NCBI GenBank assembly: GCA_964478945.1
Contig: CAYZJV010000002.1
Coordinates: 29,923-93,922, forward strand
Origin: CAYZJV01 sp964478945
Lineage (GTDB): Bacteria > Spirochaetota > Spirochaetia > Sphaerochaetales > Sphaerochaetaceae
Direction: 5' to 3'
Length of the DNA: 64,000 nucleotides
Below the pieces are notes generated by a model that was not told where the DNA came from, did no database searches, and worked only from the letters and a program-made list of their open reading frames with translations. The translations under genes and the position numbers were made by a program. Positions 52,504 through 60,627 of the stretch are shown here, piece by piece (within the stretch, counting starts at the first letter, position 1; every line of letters begins with the position of its first letter).

Positions 52504-53982
52504 CTACTCAATTACCAATTTCATCACGTTGTCCGCACTCATATCCTTTCCCACCAATTCTCCCTTGATCATGCCTTTGTGCATCACCAAAAGACGATCA
52601 CTCATATGCAACACCTCGGGAAGCTCGGAAGAGATCATGATGATCGACTTGCCCTGCTCGGTGAGGCTGTTCATGAGACAGTAGATCTCATATTTTGCTC
52701 CGATATCGATACCCCTCGTAGGTTCATCCAGAATGAGGATGTCCACATCGGAAAAGAGCCACTTGGCGAGTACAACCTTCTGTTGGTTTCCACCCGAAAG
52801 ATTGTAGAGGGCCTGGTTGATCGAAGGTGTCTTGATGTTCAACGCATCCACGAAATGGTCGGCGACTTGCGCTTCCGCCTTGTTGCGCAACACAATACCC
52901 TTCTTCACCTCTTCCAATTTGGTGATCGTGATATTCTTCGTCACGCTCATGTCCAGTACGAGACCCGTTTCCTTACGGTCCTCGGTGAGCATCCCGATCG
53001 AATTCTCCTTTCCTTGTGAAGTCGAATGGATCGCCACCTTCTTGCCTTTGATCGTGATCTCGCCGCTATCGGCTGGATCGGCTCCGAAAAGCGCTTCGGC
53101 CAGCTCGGTCCGTCCCGCTCCCACGAGTCCCGCGATTCCCAGGATTTCCCCTTTCCTCAATTCGAACGAGATATCGTGGAGCTTGTTCCCCCTACCGAGG
53201 GATTGTACCGACAACACGACACCATCGGGTTCCACCGTCCTCTTGGGATACTCCATTTCAAGGGAACGACCCACCATGAGTTCGATCACCTGGTCTCGGG
53301 TGATCTCATCCACGGGACTTTCACCCACGATCTTCCCATCGCGCATGATCGAGACCTTGTCACATATCTGGAAAATCTCCTCTAGTTTGTGCGATATGTA
53401 GATCGTGGTGATGCCGCTTTCCCGCAACTTTCCGATGATGGGGAAGAACAACTCGATCTCCCGACTGGTGAGGGAGGACGTCGGTTCATCCATCACGATG
53501 ATCTTGGCATCGAACGAGAGCGCCTTGGCTATCTCGACCAGCTGTTTCTCAGCTGTGGAAAGCTTTCCTACGATACGGGTCACATCGAAATGAAGACCCA
53601 ATCTATCGAGCAGATTGGTTGCCTTCGTATGGATATCCTTCCAATCTATGAGGTTTCCACCCTGGAATCTCCCTAGAAAGATGTTCTCCGCTATGGAAAG
53701 TGAATTGATCAGATTGAATTCCTGGAAAATCGTGCTGATCCCCTTTTCCTGAGCATCGCGCACGCCGTGCAATTCCAAAGGAGCTCCTTCGAGGTACAAT
53801 TGCCCATGGTCGGCCTTGTAAACTCCATTGAGCACTTTCATCAACGTCGACTTCCCGGCTCCGTTTTCACCGATCAGGCCATGGACGGCACCCTTCTCGA
53901 CAGCCAACGACACATCATCCAGGGCAACTACGCCAGGAAAGGTCTTCGTGATGTGTTTCATGTCCAGCACGTGTGTACCCAT
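52504..53982 (-). CDS. CUT2 sugar ABC transporter ATPase, two domains (RbsA-like)
   Basis: A 492-residue ATPase, first gene of importer D. First domain: Walker A GENGAGKST, signature LSTAEKQLVEIAK, Walker B IIVMDEPTSSLT. Second domain: LVGAGRTEL, NLSGGNQQKVVLAK, Walker B ILILDEPTRGID. It is closely similar to the importer C ATPase. Two ACAACGTTGT operators lie upstream (54015 and 54050), and the LacI gene is divergent beyond them. Confidence 0.93.
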   Translation of the reverse strand: MGTHVLDMKHITKTFPGVVALDDVSLAVEKGAVHGLIGENGAGKSTLMKVLNGVYKADHGQLYLEGAPLELHGVRDAQEKGISTIFQEFNLINSLSIAENIFLGRFQGGNLIDWKDIHTKATNLLDRLGLHFDVTRIVGKLSTAEKQLVEIAKALSFDAKIIVMDEPTSSLTSREIELFFPIIGKLRESGITTIYISHKLEEIFQICDKVSIMRDGKIVGESPVDEITRDQVIELMVGRSLEMEYPKRTVEPDGVVLSVQSLGRGNKLHDISFELRKGEILGIAGLVGAGRTELAEALFGADPADSGEITIKGKKVAIHSTSQGKENSIGMLTEDRKETGLVLDMSVTKNITITKLEEVKKGIVLRNKAEAQVADHFVDALNIKTPSINQALYNLSGGNQQKVVLAKWLFSDVDILILDEPTRGIDIGAKYEIYCLMNSLTEQGKSIIMISSELPEVLHMSDRLLVMHKGMIKGELVGKDMSADNVMKLVIE

Positions 53983-54014
53983 ACCGACTCTCCAAAGATA
54001 AAGTCCTGATTATT

Positions 54015-54059
54015 ACAACGTTGTCAATCAGAAAGAAAAGTTCATATATACAACGTTGT
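54015..54059. promoter_or_regulatory. Two LacI-type operators upstream of importer D
   Basis: Perfect ACAACGTTGT palindromes at 54015-54024 and 54050-54059, centred 35 bp apart, between the importer D ATPase gene and the divergent lacI gene. The spacing is about 3.3 helical turns. One lies within a TTGACAACG run on the minus strand, so it may overlap a -35 box. Confidence 0.7.
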
Positions 54060-54213
54060 AACTATTCACATCATACACCCGTCCATCCATTTGTCAAGAT
54101 GGGATTTTCAGAAAATTTTTCCACCGGCTTGTCACATAAATAGAAAAAGCCGTTATAGTTATAGCCTGCCACCTTGCGAACCATTCTTGAATTTCTCCCG
54201 TTCGCAAGAGTGT

Positions 54214-54242
54214 TTGACAACGTTATAAACTGCATATACAAT
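54214..54242 (+). promoter_or_regulatory. Promoter of the lacI gene with overlapping operator
   Basis: TTGACA (54214-54219), 17-bp spacer and TACAAT (54237-54242) form a near-consensus promoter. ACAACGTTAT (54217-54226), one mismatch from the perfect operator, overlaps the -35 box and spacer, as expected for negative autoregulation. Confidence 0.65.
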
Positions 54243-54271
54243 GCAACGGAGACTAATCATGGGACATGGAT

Positions 54272-55300
54272 ATGAAACACCGGAATGTTACGATTAAATT
54301 CATTGCGGAGAAGGCTGGGGTCTCCTTCTCGACCGTGGCCAAGGCCTTGCATGACGATCCGGTGATCAACATCCAGACCAGGGAAAAGATCCAGGCTCTC
54401 GCCAAACAGTACAACTATCGCCCCAACATACTTGCCAAAGGATTGCGAAGCCGCAGAACCCATACCATCGGTGTGATACTCAACGACCTGCAAAGCCCAT
54501 TCTATTCCGAGATCTACAAAGCTATCGGCGATGTGCTGAACAGGAAGGGGTACACGATGTTCCTCGCCGACTCCAATTATGATGTGAATCTGGAGAAGAA
54601 GAACATCCACACCATGATCAGCCAAGGGGTTGAGGGGATCATCATCTCTTCGGTGAACGAGGATTCGGAGAATATCGAATTGTTGCTCGAGGAAGCGGTG
54701 AAGACAGTGTTCATAGACAACCGTCCCACCCGCAACGACATCTGTTGCGTCTATGTGGATCATGAGCATGCGGCAACCCTCGCAGTCGAACATGTGATCA
54801 AATCTGGTCACAGGAACATTCTCCTGCTCAATGGTCCCGAGCATCTGCCCTCATCACAGCACTTCCTCATCGGGTACAAGGAATCCCTGTCGCGCCATGG
54901 CATCGCATTCGATCCCAAACTTGTCAAGAACACCATGTTGGGCATATTCGATACCGCAGACCAGATGGGAAGCATCCTTGCCGGGGAAGATGTGGTGAAA
55001 CCGAACGATTTCACTGCGGTGGTAACCCTTAGCGATGTGGTGGCGATGGGCCTGTACGAAGCTGCCCGCAGATATGGGTTTTCCATTCCAGAAACGTACA
55101 GTGTGGTGGGATACGACAACATCTTCGCAACCAAGTATCTCGATCCACCGTTGACCACGGTCCATCAGCCGAAGGAACAGACGGGATTGATGGCGGTGAA
55201 CATGCTGTTGGACTGCATCGAAAAAGCGGACTCCGAATCGGTTCAGGTGATCCTGAGTCCCGAATTGCGGATCCGCAATTCGGTAAAAGTGTTGAATTGA
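54272..55300 (+). CDS. LacI-family transcriptional repressor 1
   Basis: A repressor of about 342 residues. The N-terminal HTH is VTIKFIAEKAGVSFSTVAKAL, then hinge RPNILAKGLRSR. The sugar-binding domain shows TIGVILNDLQSPFYSEIYKA, GVEGIIISSVNED and VVGYDNIFATKYLDPPLTTV. A second in-frame ATG at 54266 exists; GGGA at 54261-54264 favours 54272. It probably binds the ACAACGTTGT sites that flank it and recur at 49412 and 43248, thereby linking importers C and D and the first M24-ASRT operon. A 24-bp perfect palindrome lies in its last codons (55260-55283). Confidence 0.92.
   Translation: MKHRNVTIKFIAEKAGVSFSTVAKALHDDPVINIQTREKIQALAKQYNYRPNILAKGLRSRRTHTIGVILNDLQSPFYSEIYKAIGDVLNRKGYTMFLADSNYDVNLEKKNIHTMISQGVEGIIISSVNEDSENIELLLEEAVKTVFIDNRPTRNDICCVYVDHEHAATLAVEHVIKSGHRNILLLNGPEHLPSSQHFLIGYKESLSRHGIAFDPKLVKNTMLGIFDTADQMGSILAGEDVVKPNDFTAVVTLSDVVAMGLYEAARRYGFSIPETYSVVGYDNIFATKYLDPPLTTVHQPKEQTGLMAVNMLLDCIEKADSESVQVILSPELRIRNSVKVLN
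55260..55283. repeat. Perfect 24-bp palindrome inside the end of lacI 1
   Basis: Bases 55260-55271 are exactly complementary to 55272-55283 (left arm CCGAATTGCGGA). The DNA encodes P-E-L-R-I-R-N-S. In RNA it could form a 10-bp stem with a 4-nt loop 15-20 nt before the stop codon. It may contribute to termination or mRNA stability, or be a protein-binding site. Confidence 0.6.
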
Positions 55301-55304
55301 TCGC

Positions 55305-55332
55305 CTGGATGTTGCTATCCGGGGGTATCCAG
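55305..55332. terminator. Hairpin between the two convergent lacI genes
   Basis: CTGGAT (55305-55310) and ATCCAG (55327-55332) pair across a 16-nt loop in the 34-bp space between the convergent lacI genes. No T-run is present. Confidence 0.4.
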
Positions 55333-55334
55333 TC

Positions 55335-56363
55335 TCATTTCGCCCTATACTTCGCAGTCGAATCCCTTACCACGAGCCGTGGTTCCAAGACATGGGCTAT
55401 GGGAGTATTCGCACCATGTTCGATGGTATGTATGAGGTTCTCCACCGCAATGGCCGTCATGAGACGATAATCGATATCGACCGAGGTGAGCGACATTCTC
55501 CCGAGAGCCGAGAATTCCAAATTGTCGATGCCGATGAGGGCCAAATCCTTGCCGATCTCCACACCGTACTTCTCGGCTTCGTCGGCGACTCCGTAGGCCA
55601 CATAATCATTCGCACACACTATTCCGTCATAACGACCAGTGCACTCATCCATCACTCTTGCAAAGGTTTCGGCCCCTTCTCGGATGGTCAGTCCCGAATA
55701 GTAGATATCACCATCATCGAAGGCGATACCATGGGAAGCCAGGCTTTCACGCAATCCCTGCAACTGGGAGGTGAATGCGCTGAATGAAGACATTTCCCGC
55801 GATGCATTGAAGAACGCTACCCGCCTACACCCTATTTCGGCCAGATGGTCACCGGTGATCCTGCCGATGGCCACCTCGTTGTTCACCACGTACGGCCCTT
55901 GATAGCTTGAGGGAATTGTGTCGATCACCACATACGGGGTATTCATGCTCCGTATGAGCTCGAGCGAGACTTCCTCCTTTTCACAAAGGCTCAACATCAA
56001 CCCTTCCACACGCTTCGCGATCATGGCCTTGGTGACGTCGATGGCCTTGTCGGGAGACCATCCCGTTTCTGCATACAACACCTGGAATCCATGACGGTTC
56101 GCGATATTCGCAGCTTCCCTGCTCATGATGTTGTAGAACGCATCGTTGATATCGTTCACTATGAAGCCAATGGTTTTGGTCCGCCCTCCCCTCAGATTCT
56201 GGGCGACATTGTTCCTCACATAATGCAATTCCTGGGCGATCTTGAGGACATGCTCCCGGGTCTTCAAACTGATTCTCGAGTCGGGTTGGAAGGAAAGGGA
56301 GACAGTCGTTTCCGATACCCCGGCCTTCTTCGCAACATCACGGATGGTAACTACATGTTTCAT
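55335..56363 (-). CDS. LacI-family transcriptional repressor 2
   Basis: A repressor of about 342 residues with HTH VTIRDVAKKAGVSETTVSLSF and hinge VRNNVAQNLRGGRT. The effector domain has TIGFIVNDINDAFYNIMSRE and LIGIDNLEFSALGRMSLTSVD. The start MKHVVTI at 56363 fits the family. No good ribosome site is seen at either this ATG or the in-frame one at 56402. It is divergent from importer B and probably binds the palindrome at 56532-56547 in that promoter. Confidence 0.9.
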   Translation of the reverse strand: MKHVVTIRDVAKKAGVSETTVSLSFQPDSRISLKTREHVLKIAQELHYVRNNVAQNLRGGRTKTIGFIVNDINDAFYNIMSREAANIANRHGFQVLYAETGWSPDKAIDVTKAMIAKRVEGLMLSLCEKEEVSLELIRSMNTPYVVIDTIPSSYQGPYVVNNEVAIGRITGDHLAEIGCRRVAFFNASREMSSFSAFTSQLQGLRESLASHGIAFDDGDIYYSGLTIREGAETFARVMDECTGRYDGIVCANDYVAYGVADEAEKYGVEIGKDLALIGIDNLEFSALGRMSLTSVDIDYRLMTAIAVENLIHTIEHGANTPIAHVLEPRLVVRDSTAKYRAK

Positions 56364-56496
56364 GGCTGTTCGGATAGTAACAGATGAATGTTTGGAATGC
56401 AATCACTGCCAATTTCAGTTGAAAATTTTATGTACCAGTTTCAAATACATTTCTTTTTCTTTTCTTAGTATGCTTTTATATTTTTATAACATTTTC

Positions 56497-56547
56497 TTGA
56501 CATCCTATACGACCAGTTTTACAATACAGCTAGTTTGACGTTAAACT
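56497..56547 (+). promoter_or_regulatory. Promoter and operator of the importer B / M24 operon
   Basis: TTGACA (56497-56502), 17-bp spacer, TACAAT (56520-56525): a near-consensus promoter. Immediately downstream, AGTTTGACGTTAAACT (56532-56547) is a palindrome with two central mismatches, sited over the expected transcription start. It differs from ACAACGTTGT, so the adjacent lacI 2 product, not lacI 1, is the likely repressor. Confidence 0.65.
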
Positions 56548-56566
56548 TAAAAACAGAAGAACCAAT

Positions 56567-56583
56567 CGGTCGATTTTCGACCG
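56567..56583 (+). other. 5'-UTR hairpin of the importer B operon
   Basis: CGGTCGA (56567-56573) and TCGACCG (56577-56583) form a perfect 7-bp stem with a TTT loop, 11 bp before the GGGAGG ribosome-binding site of the binding-protein gene. Confidence 0.45.
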
Positions 56584-56606
56584 TACTTTTCATAGGGAGG
56601 TAGCAA

Positions 56607-57602
56607 ATGAAAAGGTTAGGAATCGCTTTTCTCTGTCTGATCTTCGTAACGGCTGCAGTGTTCGCCCAAGGACAGACAGCCGCTCCGGGAGAGGACAAGA
56701 TCGTTCTAGGGTATGCAGCCCTGGATGATTCGCAAGAACACTTGATACCAGTCAGGGAAAACATCAAGAAAGTCGCGGCTGAAGAAGGTGTCGAGGTAAT
56801 TTGTGTAGACAATGCCGGAGATGGTCAGCGGGCGATCAACAACGTCGACAACCTATTGCTGCAAGGCATCGACTGTCTCATCGAATTCAACTTGGACTCT
56901 GCGGTCAATCCCGTCATCAAGGAAAAATGTGATGCAGCGGGTGTACCGATCATTGCGATCGACATCCCTGTTCCAGGAGCCCCATGTTTCGGAGCGAACA
57001 ATGTCGAATCCGGTCTGATCGTAGGTAGAGCACTGGGTAATCTGGCGAAAGAAAATTGGAATGGCAAAGTTGATCTGATATTGCTGCTCTCCACTCCGGC
57101 TGGAGGAGAAATCATTTCGATTAGGATGGGTGGAATAGTAGAAGGAATCACCGAGATCGTGCCTGCGGCAAAGAATGCGAAGGTAATCACCGTCGACTAC
57201 AAGGATGATCCTATCTTGGCACAGCAGTTGACAGCTGATGTGCTGACATCCAACCCGGACAAACACAACATTCTCATCGGTTCGATCAATGACATCGGTG
57301 CGCAAGGGGCCTTCGCCGCGATTCAGGCTGCGAGAAGAGGCTCGGATTGTTTTGTCGTGAACCATGGAATGTCGGTACAGACAAGAGAAAACCTGTACGA
57401 AACCATCCGAACAGGCAAGGACAATGCGTGGCGCGGAGGCGTCGGTTACTTCCTGGAACGTTACGGAGAATATGTGGTTCCCGCAGCCATCAAATTGGCC
57501 AAGGGAGAAGAAGTCCCCGACAATATCTACATGGACCACGTGTTTATCGACAAGAACAATATCGAGGAATTCTACCCAGAAGCTGAATGGGGACAAAAGT
57601 AG
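56607..57602 (+). CDS. CUT2 sugar-binding protein (RbsB-like), importer B
   Basis: A secreted binding protein of 331 residues. Signal peptide LGIAFLCLIFVTAAVFAQG, then IVLGYAALDDSQEHLIPVRE, and QGIDCLIEFNLDSAVNPVI in the N-lobe. It is only distantly related to the binding proteins of importers C and D. First gene of an operon with PTE-like, ASRT, ATPase, permease and two M24 genes. GGGAGG lies 7 bp before the ATG. Confidence 0.9.
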   Translation: MKRLGIAFLCLIFVTAAVFAQGQTAAPGEDKIVLGYAALDDSQEHLIPVRENIKKVAAEEGVEVICVDNAGDGQRAINNVDNLLLQGIDCLIEFNLDSAVNPVIKEKCDAAGVPIIAIDIPVPGAPCFGANNVESGLIVGRALGNLAKENWNGKVDLILLLSTPAGGEIISIRMGGIVEGITEIVPAAKNAKVITVDYKDDPILAQQLTADVLTSNPDKHNILIGSINDIGAQGAFAAIQAARRGSDCFVVNHGMSVQTRENLYETIRTGKDNAWRGGVGYFLERYGEYVVPAAIKLAKGEEVPDNIYMDHVFIDKNNIEEFYPEAEWGQK

Positions 57603-57619
57603 ACATCTTTCCAAAACTT

Positions 57620-57649
57620 CCATGTCATGGTCAAAAGGCCATGGCATGG
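57620..57649 (+). terminator. Intercistronic hairpin after binding-protein gene
   Basis: CCATGTCATGG (57620-57630) pairs with CCATGGCATGG (57639-57649), 11 pairs with one G-U, around an 8-nt loop. GACATC and GATGTC (57602-57607 and 57650-57655) can extend it after a bulge. A short TTTT follows, so partial termination is plausible. Confidence 0.7.
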
Positions 57650-57683
57650 GATGTCTTTTATGTTTGCTATCAGGAGTTGAACT

Positions 57684-58727
57684 ATGTCGGTCATGACAGT
57701 GTGTGGAAAAGTTGATGCGGATGCTCTGGGTATCGTCACCCCACATGAACACATCTACATCGATATGCAGGTATTCTTCGCATCTTCGGAAGAAATTGGC
57801 ATGAAACAGCTTGGTGAAAGCCGGGTAACCATGGAGACCCTTGGATATCTGAAGAGAAATCCTTTTCTGGTGCGGGACAATGTGGTGATGGAGGACCCCG
57901 GGACACAAACCAGGGAACTCATGTATTTCAAATATGCCGGTGGGAAAACGGTGGTGGATGCAACGACCATAGGATTGGGTCGGGATGTGCAGCTACTCAG
58001 GAGAATGGCTGTGGATACCGATCTGAATGTGATTGCCGGTGCCGGCTATTATGTGGAACCTGCACAATCGGAAGAAGTATTGTCATTTACCATTGAAGAA
58101 CTCAAGAACAGGATTGTCGATGAACTCACAGTCGGTATCGGACATACCGACATTCGCGCCGGAGTGATCGGTGAGGTCGGCATTAGTCATCACATGCTTC
58201 CATTCGAAGAAAAGAACCTTCGTGCTTCATGTAGAGCTCAGAAGGAGACCGGCGCTCCCCTACTCGTTCATATCAACCCATGGTCGACCGAAGGAATTGC
58301 CGCCATGAAGGTGATTCGTGAAGAGAAGGTTGATTTGAAGCGAGTGATGATCTGTCATATAGATGTGGAAAATCGTGACCAATACATCTCCGAATTGTTG
58401 GAGACCGGCGTATTTGTCGAATTCGATAACTTCGGTAAAGAGATGTATATGGACCATTGGGACATCAAAGAGGGATCGGGTCGCTTCGTGACCGATATCG
58501 ATAGGGTCTGTCTGGTTAAAAATCTCTTGGACAGGGGATATGGAAGACAGATCATGCTTTCGTGTGATGTGTGTCTCAAATCCTTGTTGCACCAATATGG
58601 TGGTTGGGGTTACGACCATATCCTCACGCACATCATCCCCATGCTCAAGGAAGAAGGAGTGCAACAGGATCAGATAGATACCATGCTGAAGGATAACCCG
58701 AAGGTCTGGTTGGACTACGATTGTTGA
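57684..58727 (+). CDS. Phosphotriesterase-family (PHP-like) metal-dependent hydrolase
   Basis: A 347-residue TIM-barrel hydrolase of the phosphotriesterase family. Metal ligands: H-x-H in VTPHEHIYID, LLVHINPW, MICHIDVENRD and the late Asp in MLSCDVCLKS. The position of the carbamylated Lys in true phosphotriesterases appears to be Glu (AGVIGEVGIS), as in E. coli PHP. Such proteins usually act as lactonases or on unknown esters. It lies between the importer's binding-protein and ASRT genes. A lactonase role in the imported compound's pathway is inference. AGGAG precedes the ATG. Confidence 0.85.
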   Translation: MSVMTVCGKVDADALGIVTPHEHIYIDMQVFFASSEEIGMKQLGESRVTMETLGYLKRNPFLVRDNVVMEDPGTQTRELMYFKYAGGKTVVDATTIGLGRDVQLLRRMAVDTDLNVIAGAGYYVEPAQSEEVLSFTIEELKNRIVDELTVGIGHTDIRAGVIGEVGISHHMLPFEEKNLRASCRAQKETGAPLLVHINPWSTEGIAAMKVIREEKVDLKRVMICHIDVENRDQYISELLETGVFVEFDNFGKEMYMDHWDIKEGSGRFVTDIDRVCLVKNLLDRGYGRQIMLSCDVCLKSLLHQYGGWGYDHILTHIIPMLKEEGVQQDQIDTMLKDNPKVWLDYDC

Positions 58728-58739
58728 AGAGGAGCGGAC

Positions 58740-59108
58740 ATGTCAGGCAAAACAACTTGGTACATCGTCGATGGGTACCGTCCTGAACCGAACAATACTG
58801 GTGGTAATGGGTATGTGGGACATGAGTCCATCATGATCCTGAACGTCAATGAGGTGGATGCCCATGTGTTGATCGATATCTACTTTGAAGACAAAGACCC
58901 GGTGGAACATATCCCACTCACGGTGCCTGCGAAACGGGTGAAGGCTTTCAGATCATCCGATACAGATTTGCTGGGAGTAGAGTTGCAGGTGGATGAACAG
59001 TATTCCATGCGTATCCGTAGCGACGTCGGGATTGTCGTACAATACGGTAGATTGGATGTGGCCCAACCCAACATGGCTTTCCTTGCAACGCTGGGATATC
59101 CCGAATGA
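58740..59108 (+). CDS. Anabaena sensory rhodopsin transducer (ASRT)-family protein
   Basis: A 122-residue homologue of the protein at 41644. Pattern: SGKTTWYIVDGYRPEP, GHESIMILNVNEVDAHVLIDIYFED, DPVEHIPLTVPAKRVKAFR and IRSDVGIVVQYGRLD. It matches Anabaena ASRT along its whole length (H-E-x-x-x-I-L-N, P-A-x-R). It sits inside an ABC-importer operon between the hydrolase and ATPase genes, with no rhodopsin. A cytosolic sugar- or metabolite-binding role is plausible, perhaps regulating transport or the M24 enzymes. Confidence 0.87.
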   Translation: MSGKTTWYIVDGYRPEPNNTGGNGYVGHESIMILNVNEVDAHVLIDIYFEDKDPVEHIPLTVPAKRVKAFRSSDTDLLGVELQVDEQYSMRIRSDVGIVVQYGRLDVAQPNMAFLATLGYPE

Positions 59109-59135
59109 AGCTTAGAAATGATGTGGGGGTAATTC

Positions 59136-60626
59136 ATGCCTGAACCGATTTTACGTATGACAGGTATCTCAAAAAGCTTTCCAGGTGTGAAGGCGCTCGA
59201 TCAAGTGGACCTTGAACTCTATGCTGGTGAAGTACTTGCATTGGTGGGAGAGAACGGTGCAGGGAAATCTACCCTGTTGAAGATACTCTCAGGAGCATAT
59301 ATCAGGGATGAAGGTTCGATCGAGTTGCAGGGAGAGATGCTCGGTGAATACAGTCCCAGGGACTCGCTTGAAAAAGGTGTCGCGATAATTTATCAGGAAA
59401 TAGACAATTTCCAGACACTTACTGTCGCTGAAAACATCTTGGTGAACCGACTTCCAAAGACAGGAAAATTTGGACGTGTTGATTGGAAGAGCAGCATGCG
59501 CGAAGCCAAGAGTGCGTTGGAAAAGATCAGCAAGGAGATTTCACCGAATGCCCTGATGAGTTCCCTTTCCACCGCACAACAACAGCTGGTGGAAATCGCC
59601 AAGGCGATGCATATGAATATGAAGATCCTGGTGATGGATGAACCCACCTCAGCACTCAATAGGGTGGAAACCGAAAGATTGTTGGAACTGGTGCGCGAGA
59701 TCGCCGATTCGGGCGTGGGAGTGGTGTACATTTCCCACAGAATGGATGAGATTTTTTCCATTTCGGACAGAATACAGGTGATGCGGGATGGCAAGAGCGT
59801 TGCCCTGTTGGATACATCGTCTACCACGAGGGATGAAGTGGTCACCCACATGGTGGGAAGAACTTTGGACGAAATGTATCCGCATGTGCAATTGCAGCGC
59901 GGGAAAAAATTGATGGAAGTCTCAAATCTCACCACTGAGAAAATCAAGGACATTTCATTTGCTCTTTACGAAGGAGAGATCGTAGGACTGTTCGGACTTA
60001 TGGGTGCCGGCCAAACCGAACTTGCCACCACCCTATTTGGAGACATCACTGTCAGGACGGGAACAATAGTCGTAAATGGAGAGGAAGTGTGGTTTCAGTC
60101 GCCCGAAGAAGCAATACGGAAAGGGGTCGCCTACATTCCCAGTGAAAGGAAACTCGAAGGTTTGCTCAAGGGTATGCATGTCAAAGGAAATACCACCATC
60201 GCTTCGTTGGGCAATCTTATGAAATTCTTAAGGCTTGATCTTCAAAAAGAGGAGAAGATCACGAGGAAATGGATAGATAGTCTAAAGATACGAACTCCAG
60301 GGACCGAAACCAATATCAATAGTCTATCCGGGGGGAACCAACAGAAGGTCGTGATAGCAAAATGGCTGGAGACAAATCCTACCATATTGATTCTCAATGA
60401 TCCGACTAGAGGTATCGACGTGGGAGCAAAAGCCGATATCTATGCATTGATGGAGAGATTGAGCAACCAAGGCATCGGAATCATCATGATTTCCTCCGAA
60501 CTGCAGGAAACCCTCGCGATGTCGGACAGAGTCCTGGTCATGTGTGAAGGAAGAATGACAGGTGAAGTCCCAAGGAAAGAAGCCAATCAAGAAGTACTCA
60601 TGAAACTAGCCGTAGGGAGTGTATGA
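59136..60626 (+). CDS. CUT2 sugar ABC transporter ATPase, two domains (RbsA-like), importer B
   Basis: A 496-residue ATPase. First domain: Walker A GENGAGKST, signature LSTAQQQLVEIAK, Walker B ILVMDEPTSALN, H-loop YISHRMDEIF. Second domain: LMGAGQTEL, signature SLSGGNQQKVVIAK, and Walker B ILILNDPTRGID, where the usual D-E is N-D, so the second site's catalytic Glu is Asp. Hydrolysis is therefore probably driven by the first site. Confidence 0.92.
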   Translation: MPEPILRMTGISKSFPGVKALDQVDLELYAGEVLALVGENGAGKSTLLKILSGAYIRDEGSIELQGEMLGEYSPRDSLEKGVAIIYQEIDNFQTLTVAENILVNRLPKTGKFGRVDWKSSMREAKSALEKISKEISPNALMSSLSTAQQQLVEIAKAMHMNMKILVMDEPTSALNRVETERLLELVREIADSGVGVVYISHRMDEIFSISDRIQVMRDGKSVALLDTSSTTRDEVVTHMVGRTLDEMYPHVQLQRGKKLMEVSNLTTEKIKDISFALYEGEIVGLFGLMGAGQTELATTLFGDITVRTGTIVVNGEEVWFQSPEEAIRKGVAYIPSERKLEGLLKGMHVKGNTTIASLGNLMKFLRLDLQKEEKITRKWIDSLKIRTPGTETNINSLSGGNQQKVVIAKWLETNPTILILNDPTRGIDVGAKADIYALMERLSNQGIGIIMISSELQETLAMSDRVLVMCEGRMTGEVPRKEANQEVLMKLAVGSV

Positions 60627-60627
60627 A

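Noticed and set aside
41644..59108. A sensory rhodopsin system, because of the ASRT homologues
   Set aside because: No seven-helix retinal protein or retinal synthesis gene is in the window; the ASRT proteins are better explained by small-molecule binding.
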